A stretch of 64,000 nt of DNA from an uncultured Cytophagales bacterium (GTDB taxonomy: Bacteria > Bacteroidota > Bacteroidia > Cytophagales > Thermonemataceae), in assembly GCA_937911505.1 (NCBI GenBank), contig CALEMF010000015.1, positions 172,869-236,868 on the forward strand, written 5' to 3'. Position 1 is the stretch's first letter; each line of letters opens with the position of its first letter. A program made the translations under genes and the position numbers. The notes under the pieces are model-generated. The model was given only the letters and a program-made list of their open reading frames with translations. It was not told where the DNA came from and searched no databases. This document shows, piece after piece, positions 52,152 through 63,200 of this stretch.

Positions 52152-55100
52152 TTGCTACGAGCAAATATATATCATCTATTTCTAGGGAGCTTTATCTTTT
52201 CGATGGGATCGTGGGTAGTATTCAAAAATGACTACCAGCACAACTATACACTACTTCACGACGATCCTATTGTAGCACTAAGAGATACTGGAGAAGAAGA
52301 TTCTATTAAGAAGCTTAAGTATAAGCCTAGTCGTTTTTCTACCTATCAGTTCGACGACCGTCGGGGAAATACCTTTAGCACACATCAGTCTAAGTCAGCA
52401 CTTGATTTGAAACCAAGTAACCTCGAGCGAAACGTCACTGTAGATTCTGGGCGTAATTTCTACACCGTAGAAGAAAAAGTAGGTGGACTAGACTACCGCC
52501 CTCCTTCTCTCTCAGATTATAACACCCTGAACCAACGACGTGACCAAAGTATTTTAAAAGATTACTGGCGTAATGAAGGCGCAGGATTAGGCGAAGAAAA
52601 TACTACCAGTGCTGGGAAGGGCATCACACCCCGTATACCCATTGGTAGCCAGCTCTTTGGGCGGATATTTGGTGGAGATTATGTGGAATTTAAACCCACA
52701 GGTTTTGTAAACCTCGATTTTGCCTACAGAAGGCAAAATGTAGCCAATCCTGCCGTGCCCGCAGCCCGACAAAGTAACGGTGTATTTGACTTCGACCCGC
52801 ACGCTAACGTCAATTTGATTGGACAAGTAGGAGAGAAGTTGCGTATTACGACCAGCTTCGATACCAAAGCTAGCTTCGACTTTGAGAATAACTTTCGGGT
52901 AGAATACACAGGGTATCCAGAGGAAATCATCCAGAAAATAGAATTCGGAAACATCAACTTCCCGTTACCTACTAGTCTCATTACAGGAAGCCAGAACTTA
53001 TTTGGTGTCAAGTCAGAGCTGAAATTTGGAAAGCTGCGCGTTAATTCTGTCTTTGCGAATCAGCGTGCTTCCCAAGACCAAATCGTGATACAAGGGGGAG
53101 GAGCACAGCTACGCAACTTTGAGATTCGCGCCAGTGACTATGAAGAAAACAAACACTTCTTCTTGAGTCAATTTTTCCGCGATAACTTTGAGAATGCCCT
53201 AGCAACCATGCCTGTCATCAATTCAGGTGTACTCATTACACGGGTGGAGGTATACGTTACGAACAGAACCAATAATACAGAAAACTTAAGGAATACGGCT
53301 GCTTTCTTGGATCTAGGAGAAGCTGACCCTTTTAGTGACAATACTTTCATAACACCAGGGTCGATGTCTGATACTATCACTAGAAATGAGGCAAATAGAC
53401 TTTACAATAGTCTCCTAAATAATGCTTCCTTTAGAGGTTCAGAAACAATAAGTAATGCTGCGCGCAGCCAGAATTTACAACAAGGAGAAGACTTCGAAAT
53501 ACTAAGAGGCGCTAGACAGCTACAGCCGAGTGAATTTACTTTTCATCAACAACTGGGGTATGTCTCTTTAAACACGCCGCTACGCAACGACGAAATTCTA
53601 GCGGTAGCCTACGAATATACCTTTAATGGACGGGTACTCAAAGTAGGGGAGCTTTCAGACGATTATCTTAACCGTCCCCAAGAAGATGTGATTTTCCTAA
53701 AGATGTTGCGCCCTTCTACCATTCGTACCGATTTACCTACTTGGGACTTGATGATGAAAAATATCTACTCCCTTAATGCCAATCAGATCAACCAAAGTAA
53801 TTTCCTACTACGTATCATCTACCGCGATGACATTACAGGGGTAGACAACCCTGCCTTGCAAGAAGGACAGAGAACTAGAAACGTCAACTTACTGCGTGTA
53901 TTTGGCTTAGACCAGCTTAACCCAAGGGGTGACCGCCAGCTTGATGGTCAAGGTCAACCCATTGGCGATGGCAACTTCGACTATGTAGAGGGCATTACTA
54001 TTGATGCAGCCGCAGGAAGAATTATTTTTCCTCGGCTAGAGCCTTTCGGTTCCGATTTGGAAGAGCAGTTTACAGATACAGAACAAGCCTTAAAAAATCG
54101 CTACGTTTTCCAAGAGCTCTACGATGGCACACGTAATGATGCCCAGAACAACTTCGCCAATAAGAACAAGTTTTTTATCAAAGGGCAGTACGAAGGTACC
54201 ACTGGCAATACCCAGTACCTACCCGGCATCAACATCGCTGAGAACTCGGTAGTAGTAAGAGCAGGGAATACCCTCCTAACCGAAGGGGTAGACTACACCG
54301 TAAACTACAGCACAGGGCAGGTAACCATTGTCAATGAAGCCATTCTTAACTCAGGCAATGAGATCACCATCGACTACGAAAAATCAGACTTTTTCAATGT
54401 ACAGCCTCGTACTTTTATTGGTACCCGATTCGACTATAGTTTGGGAGAAGATGTAAATCTAGGCGCTACTTATACAGCATTGCGCGAACGCCCTGTGCTG
54501 ACACGGGTGGCAGCAGGTACAGAGGCGCTTAACAATACCATGCTTGGGGCAGACATTAACCTAAAGAAGGAGTCGCGCTTTCTAACACGACTCACAGATG
54601 CCTTACCCTTGGTACAAACCAAAGAGGAGTCGAGTATTGCCTTCAGTGCAGAGGTGGCACAATTACGCCCGAGTGCGGCTCGTTTAAGTGGGGCAGTTTC
54701 TTACCTAGATGACTTTGAAGGCGCAGAAACTCCTTTCGATCTTACCAGAACCGCCAATTTACGATGGAAGCTGGGTGCCACGCCTGCGTTTATTGCTGAG
54801 GAGGATCCTAGTGATCCATTAGCAATCTCTTATCGAAGGGCGCAAATGGCGTGGTATAACATAGACAATACTTTCTATAGAGGAGATGGGGTGCAGGGCC
54901 GACCAGATAATATCAGCGATGAGGATATGGAAAATCACTACGTACGGGCTATTCCACCGCAGGAGATCTTCCGTAATCGTCAGAATGTGAACATCGCTAC
55001 CAATGAAACCACCTTCGATGTGGCCTTTTTTCCTAGTGAGCGAGGCCCTTTTAATTATAATCCCAACCTTACCCCTGAGGGTCTTCTCCCTAACCCTGAG

Positions 55101-58100
55101 CAAAGCTTTGGCGCCATTACACGCGCCATTACTACCGAAGTAGACTTCGACAATGCGAACGTAGAATACATAGAGTTTTGGCTACTAGATCCCTTTATTG
55201 AAGGAGAGCGAGGGCGTGTAATCACAGATCAGAACAACGGTGTAAATAATACCACTGGAGGACAGCTTGTATTTCATCTGGGAAGTATCTCAGAGGATGT
55301 AATGCGAGATAGCCGTCATTTCTTTGAAAACGGCTTACCCATTACCGAAGGAGGCGAAGTGGATCAAACTGCCTGGGGAAATGTACCCGCACAACAGTAC
55401 ATTAACGATGCCTTTGACAATACAGCAGGTGCAAGAGGCAACCAAGACGTAGGATTGGATGGGGTAAGAACCGAAGAAGAAGCTACTATCTTCGACGACT
55501 ATCTCAATAGCTTACCCGCAGGTGCACGAGCTGCCGTTGCAGAAGACCCTTCGGCTGATAACTTCCGTTTTTACCTAGGCGGAGAACTAGATGCACAAGA
55601 TGCACAGATTATAGAACGCTACAAATACTATAACAATACCGAAGGAAACTCACCCGAAAATTCAGGAGGGCAATTTACGGCTTCCAGTACTAACTTGCCT
55701 GACAATGAAGACCTTAACACTGATAATACGCTAAGTGAACTGGAAGAGTACTACGAATACCGTATTCAGCTTAACCCCGATCAACTCACAGTGGGTAGTC
55801 CGTACATTGTAGATCAAGTAACGGTACAAGACCAAAATGTTACCCAGGGAGATGAAGTGACTTGGTACCAGTTTAGAATTCCTATTCGGGAGTTCGACGG
55901 AAGAGTAGGGAATATAGATGGGTTCAAGTCTATTCGGTATATGCGGATGGTGCTTAATGGTTTCCAACAGCCTGTTGTACTGAGAATGGCGCAGTTCCAG
56001 CTAGTAGCCAATCAGTGGCGCCGCTTTTTGGGGAATCTAAACGACAAAAATTTACAGCTCCCTTCCGAACCGTACGATCCTTCTTTTGTTGCCTCTACCG
56101 TTAATATTGAAGAAAACTCAGTGATTACTTCTGATGGCGCCATTCCTTACGATCTACCACCCGGCTCCCAAAGAGATATAGATATTACCAGTATCAACAA
56201 CCGAGAACTAAACGAGCAAGCCGTACAGATTTGTGTAGAAGGGCTAGAAGACAGAGACGCCAGAGCCATTTATAAAAATGTAAACTTTGACTTCCGCTTC
56301 TACAAACGACTTAAGATGTTTATTCACGCCAGTAGTGAAGATGCCCAAGATGGTGAAGTAGCCGCTTTTATTCGGATTGGTACAGATTTTACAGAGAATT
56401 ACTATGAAGTAGAGATTCCATTACAAATCACCACCTTAGATCAGGTAAACGCTGCACCAGGGCGAGAGGCACGACAACGAACGATCTGGCCCTTAGAGAA
56501 CGAACTAGACATTGCCATCGAAGATATTATTGATACCAAAGTAGAACGTAACCGAAGCTTTAATAATCAAAATTTATTTGTGCCTTTTTCTAGGCAAGTA
56601 GGGCAATACCGCGTAACGGTCGTGGGTAATCCTGATTTAAGTACCGCCTTGGTAATGATGTTGGGGGTGCGTAATCCATCCATTGAGAATGACGACCTAC
56701 AACCCAAGTCGGCTTGTATTTGGTTTAATGAATTACGAACTGAAGAGTTCGACCAGACCAACGGTTGGGCAGGGGTAGCTACTTTAAATATGCAGCTCGC
56801 CGACTTTGCCAACATTACTGCTTCGGGAGGAATCAAAACCTTTGGCTTTGGTACGCTCAACCAACGAATTGCAGAGCGCGAAACAAAAACAACACGCGAG
56901 TATGAAGTACAAGGTACTTTTGCACTGGATAAATTCCTCCCTCAAGAGCTAGGGCTGCGTATTCCTATGTTTGTGAGTTACCAACGTAGAAATGCCTCGC
57001 CAGAGTTTGACCCACTCGACCCTGACGTCCGTTTGGATAGATCGGTGGAAAAATTTGGGAGCAATGAAGAACAGCGCGACTACAGGCAACTGGTAGAAGA
57101 GAATGAAACCCGCCGAAGTATCAACTTTACCAATGTACGAAAGGTAAAGACGAATCCAGAAGCAAAAAGTAGGCTTTGGGATATTTCGAACTTTTCCGCT
57201 ACTTGGTCATATAGTGACTTGGAGCGCTCCGACGTCAATACTGCCCAATACCTAGAGCAGAACTGGAGAACAGGCTTGGCCTATAACTACACCAATCAGC
57301 CCAAGAGCTGGGAACCTTTCAAAAAATCTAAGCTATTTAAATCGCCTTGGCTACGGCTTATTCGAGATTTTAACATTGCCTTTGGGCCTACGAGTATTAC
57401 AGTACGAGGTGATTTAGACCGTACTTTCAAGCGGACAGAGCTTCGGTCGGGAACCTTGGCCAGTGAATCCTTTGAACCTTTCTTTGAGAAGTATTTCTTA
57501 TTCAATCGCTTCTACGATGTACAGTGGTCTGTTACAAAGAGCTTGGCTATAGGCTATACGGCGACAGCCCAAGCGGTCATCGATGAGCCCGCAGGAGAGA
57601 TTGATACCCAAGCCAACCGAGACTCGGTTCGGCAGAATCTCCTCAATTTAGGGCGAATGCAAAACTTCCGACAAGACATCAATGCTACCTATAAAGTACC
57701 CCTCGATAAGTTTCCTCTCACTGACTGGGTATCGGCAGACTTAGGCTACCGTGCAGGCTACGAGTGGACAGCCGCTTCTGTTGGTTTACAGGATATTTTA
57801 GGAAATACGATCCGCAACAACAGAGAACGTAATCTGCGCGGACGTATCGACATGATTAAACTTTATAACAAGGTCAAAATACTGAAAGAGGTAAATAATA
57901 GTAAGCCTAAACCCAAAAAACCACCCGTAAAGCCCACCAACCCACAAGATACCACCCAGAAAAAGAAACCCTCCATCAGTGAGAATGCCATTGTGAAGGG
58001 TGTACTGAGAGCACTGATGTCTTTACGTACTGTTACTGTTACCTATGGGATACAAGAGACCACTACTTTACCCGGTTTTGGGCCTACACCACGCTACTTG

Positions 58101-59393
58101 GGCCTAAGTGATGGCTTTGAAGCGCCAGGCTGGAACTTTGTACTAGGTGACCAAGATCCTGACATTCGTTTTCAAGCGGCCGATAACGAGTGGCTGATCA
58201 GCGCAGACACCAATATTGTACAAAATGTACCTTTCTCACAATCACTTACCGAAAACCTCAACATACAGGCCTCTGTCATCCCCTTTAGGGACTTTAAAAT
58301 ACAACTGGATGCGAGGAGAACCCGAACGGTGGGCTTTCAGGAGCTTTTTAGAGATTTCAGAGATACTTTGGGCAATGGTGGATTTCAATCTCGTACACCC
58401 GTACGAACAGGTACCTATGGTATTTCCATCTTGAGTATACAAACGATGTTTCGGAGAAGCGATGAAACAATCAACTCAGAGACCTTCGAGCAGTTTGTAG
58501 CTAATAGAGATATTGTACGAGAACGCCTTACTCAGGTTAACGATAGAAGTTCTCCTACAAGGCGTTACACCAATAAATCCCAAGATGTACTGATTTCTTC
58601 TTTTATTGCCGCCTACACGGGGCAAGATGCCAGCAGTGCCAACCTATCGCCTTTTCCACGTATCCCTATTCCTAATTGGCGAATTGACTACGCAGGCCTT
58701 TCCAAGGTAGGCTTTTTAAAGGAGTACTTTAATACGATCAACATCAACCATAGCTATACGTCAGAGTATCGCGTAGCTAACTACACCTCTTCTTTAGAAT
58801 ACCAGAGTCCAGAGCAGACAAGCATTGATGTAGAAGAGACCAATTATCAAATCCCAACGGAGGTCAATGAGGTAGATAGCACCTTTATTCCAGTGTACGT
58901 GATTGGGCAGGTAATTATTTCGGAAAGGATGGCACCAGTGATTGGGGTAAACCTACGTACCAAAAGTAACTTAAACATTAAGCTAGATTATAACCGAAGC
59001 CGTGATTTGAGCCTTAATTTATCGAATGCACAGGTGACAGAAGTAAGAAGCAACGACATTGTCATAGGGCTAGGGTTTACCAAGAAAAATTTACGCCTAC
59101 CTTTCAAAGATTCTGACAGGAAAAACGTGGTCTTGAAAAATAACGTTGACTTCAGGGTTGACTTCTCTATACGCGATACCAAGACTTTCCAGCGCAGTGC
59201 TGAACAAGAAGATGTCGTAACTGGAGGGAATAGAAACTTCCAACTTAAGCCTAATGTAAGCTACAACGTAGACCAACGCCTCACGATGCAGGCCTACGTA
59301 GAACGCAGTATCAACACTCCTGCCATCTCCAACTCCTTCCCAAGAAGAAACACCACCGTAGGCGTCCAAATACGGTATAATTTGACGGAGTAA
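52152..59393 (+). CDS. sprA: SprA, type IX secretion outer-membrane translocon
   Basis: 2413 residues from a TTG start; an alternative ATG at 52203 would cut into the signal peptide, so I keep TTG. SprA forms the giant 36-strand barrel through which T9SS cargo, including gliding adhesins, crosses the outer membrane. Family features include the N-terminal region LDYRPPSLSDYNTLNQRRDQ, long alternating amphipathic strands throughout, and a C-terminal strand VGVQIRYNLTE. A low-complexity Lys/Pro stretch (PKPKKPPVKPTNPQDTTQKKK) lies near residue 1920. gldB elsewhere in the window supports an active gliding/T9SS system. Confidence 0.96.
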   Translation: MLRANIYHLFLGSFIFSMGSWVVFKNDYQHNYTLLHDDPIVALRDTGEEDSIKKLKYKPSRFSTYQFDDRRGNTFSTHQSKSALDLKPSNLERNVTVDSGRNFYTVEEKVGGLDYRPPSLSDYNTLNQRRDQSILKDYWRNEGAGLGEENTTSAGKGITPRIPIGSQLFGRIFGGDYVEFKPTGFVNLDFAYRRQNVANPAVPAARQSNGVFDFDPHANVNLIGQVGEKLRITTSFDTKASFDFENNFRVEYTGYPEEIIQKIEFGNINFPLPTSLITGSQNLFGVKSELKFGKLRVNSVFANQRASQDQIVIQGGGAQLRNFEIRASDYEENKHFFLSQFFRDNFENALATMPVINSGVLITRVEVYVTNRTNNTENLRNTAAFLDLGEADPFSDNTFITPGSMSDTITRNEANRLYNSLLNNASFRGSETISNAARSQNLQQGEDFEILRGARQLQPSEFTFHQQLGYVSLNTPLRNDEILAVAYEYTFNGRVLKVGELSDDYLNRPQEDVIFLKMLRPSTIRTDLPTWDLMMKNIYSLNANQINQSNFLLRIIYRDDITGVDNPALQEGQRTRNVNLLRVFGLDQLNPRGDRQLDGQGQPIGDGNFDYVEGITIDAAAGRIIFPRLEPFGSDLEEQFTDTEQALKNRYVFQELYDGTRNDAQNNFANKNKFFIKGQYEGTTGNTQYLPGINIAENSVVVRAGNTLLTEGVDYTVNYSTGQVTIVNEAILNSGNEITIDYEKSDFFNVQPRTFIGTRFDYSLGEDVNLGATYTALRERPVLTRVAAGTEALNNTMLGADINLKKESRFLTRLTDALPLVQTKEESSIAFSAEVAQLRPSAARLSGAVSYLDDFEGAETPFDLTRTANLRWKLGATPAFIAEEDPSDPLAISYRRAQMAWYNIDNTFYRGDGVQGRPDNISDEDMENHYVRAIPPQEIFRNRQNVNIATNETTFDVAFFPSERGPFNYNPNLTPEGLLPNPEQSFGAITRAITTEVDFDNANVEYIEFWLLDPFIEGERGRVITDQNNGVNNTTGGQLVFHLGSISEDVMRDSRHFFENGLPITEGGEVDQTAWGNVPAQQYINDAFDNTAGARGNQDVGLDGVRTEEEATIFDDYLNSLPAGARAAVAEDPSADNFRFYLGGELDAQDAQIIERYKYYNNTEGNSPENSGGQFTASSTNLPDNEDLNTDNTLSELEEYYEYRIQLNPDQLTVGSPYIVDQVTVQDQNVTQGDEVTWYQFRIPIREFDGRVGNIDGFKSIRYMRMVLNGFQQPVVLRMAQFQLVANQWRRFLGNLNDKNLQLPSEPYDPSFVASTVNIEENSVITSDGAIPYDLPPGSQRDIDITSINNRELNEQAVQICVEGLEDRDARAIYKNVNFDFRFYKRLKMFIHASSEDAQDGEVAAFIRIGTDFTENYYEVEIPLQITTLDQVNAAPGREARQRTIWPLENELDIAIEDIIDTKVERNRSFNNQNLFVPFSRQVGQYRVTVVGNPDLSTALVMMLGVRNPSIENDDLQPKSACIWFNELRTEEFDQTNGWAGVATLNMQLADFANITASGGIKTFGFGTLNQRIAERETKTTREYEVQGTFALDKFLPQELGLRIPMFVSYQRRNASPEFDPLDPDVRLDRSVEKFGSNEEQRDYRQLVEENETRRSINFTNVRKVKTNPEAKSRLWDISNFSATWSYSDLERSDVNTAQYLEQNWRTGLAYNYTNQPKSWEPFKKSKLFKSPWLRLIRDFNIAFGPTSITVRGDLDRTFKRTELRSGTLASESFEPFFEKYFLFNRFYDVQWSVTKSLAIGYTATAQAVIDEPAGEIDTQANRDSVRQNLLNLGRMQNFRQDINATYKVPLDKFPLTDWVSADLGYRAGYEWTAASVGLQDILGNTIRNNRERNLRGRIDMIKLYNKVKILKEVNNSKPKPKKPPVKPTNPQDTTQKKKPSISENAIVKGVLRALMSLRTVTVTYGIQETTTLPGFGPTPRYLGLSDGFEAPGWNFVLGDQDPDIRFQAADNEWLISADTNIVQNVPFSQSLTENLNIQASVIPFRDFKIQLDARRTRTVGFQELFRDFRDTLGNGGFQSRTPVRTGTYGISILSIQTMFRRSDETINSETFEQFVANRDIVRERLTQVNDRSSPTRRYTNKSQDVLISSFIAAYTGQDASSANLSPFPRIPIPNWRIDYAGLSKVGFLKEYFNTININHSYTSEYRVANYTSSLEYQSPEQTSIDVEETNYQIPTEVNEVDSTFIPVYVIGQVIISERMAPVIGVNLRTKSNLNIKLDYNRSRDLSLNLSNAQVTEVRSNDIVIGLGFTKKNLRLPFKDSDRKNVVLKNNVDFRVDFSIRDTKTFQRSAEQEDVVTGGNRNFQLKPNVSYNVDQRLTMQAYVERSINTPAISNSFPRRNTTVGVQIRYNLTE

Positions 59394-59819
59394 GCGAATG
59401 TATGAAGGATGGAATGGGTGAATAGAAGGAAGTGATTGGGGAAGTGACAATACATTAACTACAAGCTAATCATTTTTATTTTCATCAGAAACAACTTACA
59501 AATGAGGTAGGGAAAAGTGTTTTTGAGTACAAAATAACGCCGTAGCATTATTGTATGTTTGGTAAGCAAGTAACCTTTATATATTGGATAAGAGGCTTAC
59601 AAATAGAGCCATCGTATTTCTATACACTCTCAAAAAGAATTCATCAAAAATTAACATAAAAACTGGCAATCAATCCAAGAAATTTTTTACTTTGCCTACG
59701 ATTATGAAAGCGTTGTCCTTTATCTGAGAATCTATGTCCTCTCACTGGTGACAGCCTGTGTCTTGTATATCTTTATATACTTATTAAGTCTTAAACCAAA
59801 GAAAAACTATTTACGAAAT
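59394..59819. other. Non-coding gap after sprA
   Basis: 426 bases with no supportable gene and no clear terminator. TTTACTTTGC near 59687-59696 is a loose match to the -7 element for the following gene. Confidence 0.4.
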
Positions 59820-60230
59820 ATGAAGACATTTCTTTTGAGCGTAGGGCTCTTATTAACTAGTCTCTGTGTAAAAGCACAGAGCGAGGAACTCCTCCTGAAG
59901 GAGTGGTATGTTCCTTTTGACAGTGTATACACAAAAATGTCTCCCCTACAAAAAACCTATTACGATACACTCCAAACGTCTATCAAGGAAAGTATTACCG
60001 CTGACGTAGAGCGTGCTACTATCAACTTTAAAGAAGGAGGCACGCTGGTACGCACCTATTCAGACGGTAGCACAAAGACGAGCAACTGGACGCTCCACAA
60101 CCAAACCCTTACCGTACAAGAGGTAGGAGGCGACAGCTTCCAGTACCAAGTACAATCCCTCAGCCCTATAGCGCTCGTATTATCCTCTTCCGATCACAGC
60201 TATACTTTGTACTATGTAGCTAAACCTTAA
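59820..60230 (+). CDS. Small secreted protein, possibly lipocalin-like
   Basis: 136 residues from ATG 59820; the longer frame adds a stretch without a normal start signal. A signal peptide (MKTFLLSVGLLLTSLCVKAQ) is followed by a helical part and then a beta meander (INFKEGGTLVRTYSDGSTKTSNWTLHNQTLTV). That meander is the pattern of small Bacteroidota lipocalin-like proteins reporting on 'no. of x' chemical stress or unknown ligands. The match is structural only. It precedes the RHS-like gene by 18 bases and is likely co-transcribed. Confidence 0.65.
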   Translation: MKTFLLSVGLLLTSLCVKAQSEELLLKEWYVPFDSVYTKMSPLQKTYYDTLQTSIKESITADVERATINFKEGGTLVRTYSDGSTKTSNWTLHNQTLTVQEVGGDSFQYQVQSLSPIALVLSSSDHSYTLYYVAKP

Positions 60231-60248
60231 ACACCTACCCTAATTGTT

Positions 60249-63200
60249 ATGTATAAACTTATTCAATACTTTGTCCTCAAAAGCCTCTTCGTGGGTTTAT
60301 TGTTCGTCGGCCCTTATGTAGTGTGGGGCCAAGAGAGTCCCTCTTATGTTCCAACAGTTGTTCCACCCTCTCCAGATGCTGCTGCACTAGGTACATACGG
60401 AAATATAGATGTAGGCTTGCAAACAGGCAAACCTAACATTAACGTGCCACTCCATACCATTCAAGTAGGCGATATACAAGTACCTATACAGCTTAATTAC
60501 TTAGCAGATGGTTTTAAAATAGGAGAAATACCTGGTATTGTGGGGCATCACTGGTCTTTGCAAGCGGGCGGTGCCGTAAGCCGTACAGTGGTGTGCAAAC
60601 CTGACGAGTACAGTTACTTCTCCTCTTCTAATAAATTTGAAGAGTACCTCACGGAGGATAAGCTACAAGAAGCAGCCACTGTCACCGATCCCACTAATAA
60701 TGAACTAGCAGCCATTAAAACTTTCTTCAAGCAAGTTATTAGGGGAAGTGTAGACGTAGAGCCAGATATCTTTACTTACAACTTTCCAAGTAGTAGCGGT
60801 TCTTTTGTTTTTGATTTTAATATGAATTTAGTACAAGTCCCTTTTAATAATTTAGACATCTCCGTGATTAACGGCGATCAATTGGCTGGTTTTATGCAAT
60901 CAGGCTTTGAGATTGTTGATCCGCAAGGGATTACTTATCGGTTTACAGCACGAGAAGCAACCAATGTACGCCAGTTGGGCGTAACGGATAGTCCTGAGCC
61001 TTGGGACGATTACACGAGTAGCTGGTACTTAACAAAAATTACAGATACCAAGGGAAATACAGTAGAGTTTGTATACTCTGGTTTTCAATCGGCAGGGCGT
61101 ATCGCACAAAGTATTTCGCAGGGGCAATCAGAGATGTTATCGCTTACCTATCAAGATAATCATTGTAAAAATAAAACTATCTACCCTGAATCTAAAACAG
61201 AAGTAAGCCACTGGATTACGCTCTTGCAAGAAATCCGCTATAGAGGAGGTAAGGTAAAGTTTTCTTACAGTAGCGAACGACGTGATTTTCCTGCGAGTAC
61301 TCAACTAGATCGGGTAGAGGTGTTTACTACTGGGAAGGCGACTGCCCATAAAACTTTTGATTTATCTTATGGCTACTTTGAGAGCAATACAGATAATAGT
61401 GTTGCCTACCTCAAACTAGAAAGCGTAAAAGAAACAGGAGAGAATGGCGTAGCGAAACCCCCTTATCGCTTTGAGTATAATGAAACGAAGAGTTTTCCAA
61501 GTGTCGACTCCAAAGCGCAAGACTTCTGGGGTTACTGTAATGGGATTGGCAACCCTACTTTAATGCCTGAATTTGAGATTTATATAATGACTAGTGATGG
61601 TAGAGCCAATTTCAAAACTTTTGAGGGAGGTAACCGCTCTGTAGATGTCTCGTATGCACGCCTAGGCACATTAGAAAAAATGTACTACCCTACGGGTGGC
61701 CACACAAGCTTTGAATATGAGGGGAATGAATCCTTTACTGGAGAAAGGGAAAAAATATACCGTGAGGTGCAAACGCTATCAGCTACACTCGCTGCCAATG
61801 GCTGCGACTACACAGACCCTGAAAGTGAGCTTACCTATGATATCTATAATCTTATAGTAAGTTATTATGGTGATGTCTCTGCCATACCCAATTATACAAC
61901 TAGCACCTTTACTATTCCTGAAGACAAGAGAGTGGCTGCCACTGTCGAGTTGTCTTCCTTCTTTATACAAGGTACTAATATGGCACAGCTCCGCGCAGAG
62001 CTGCACAGAAATGGCGAATTGGAGTATACTTTTGGCCCAAGCGGTACACCCCCCAACTATTTTAAAAGTCATAGAGTATTACTAAGTGGAGGAGACTACG
62101 TGCTCAAGGTATGGTCGGGTGGTGAGTGCTCGGTCGTAAACTGCAAGGTAAGTTGGGAAGAGGAGACGAATAAGTTTGTGAACACCAAAGTAGGGGGCTT
62201 ACGTATTAAGCGTATTACAGACCATGATGGTCGGAGTATTGCCAACGACCAAGTGCGTTTTTATGACTTTACCCTGCATACGCTTGATAATGAGCGTTCT
62301 TCGGGTCGTTTATCTTCTATGGGAGAGCCGCGCTATTATTATAAGCACGATGAGGAATACCTTGTGCCTACGAATGATATTATAGATCAGGGACCCTTTG
62401 GAGGGTCAGAGTGTCTTACTTGTGTTTATTATGTACGTACCTCCAATAGTGTGGTACCCCAAAGTGCTACGATGGGAGGGCATCTTAATTACACCCAAGT
62501 AACCGAGTACTTTGGAGCAGACGGCGAAAACGGAAAGCGTGAGGTAGTTTTCACTCATTATCCTGATCGTCTTCTGCTTATTGGTAGTAGTGTTCTTGGT
62601 AATCATCATCAAGGGCGTAAAAGCAGCCCAAGGCCCTGGAAGCGCGGTTTGCTAGAGCGAGAAACGCTGTACGCCTATGAAGCAGAAGACTACCGCAAGC
62701 TTAAAGAAACCAACCATACCTACCGCTTTATTGAGATAAACGAGGACGACCAGACTTTTCCCCACGAGGAATACAATTGGCTACACGGCAAGGCCATTGG
62801 GATGACGGCAAGTATCGGTTCTCATTCTAACTGCGATGATAGTCGCACGATTTATCAGTATGGCCTCTATGACATAGAATCTGCTTGGTATCATCTAGAA
62901 AAAACAGTCACTACTACCTTTGATCCTACTGGACAAGAAACCCTCACAACCAAAGAAGAGCAAACTTTCTTTTACGACAATACCCAACACGTATTGCCTA
63001 CCCGTACGCACACGCTTACCTCAGAAGGCGATCAGTATATTCAACGTACCTCTTACGCTATGGACTATACAGGTAGTTTGGCTCAGACATTGGTAGAGGA
63101 GCATCGCTTGGCAACGCCCATAGAACAAGTCACTACCAAAATACCTGTAGGGCTTTCAGAAGAGCACTTAGTAGCAAGCACCCTCACAGAATACAAGGAA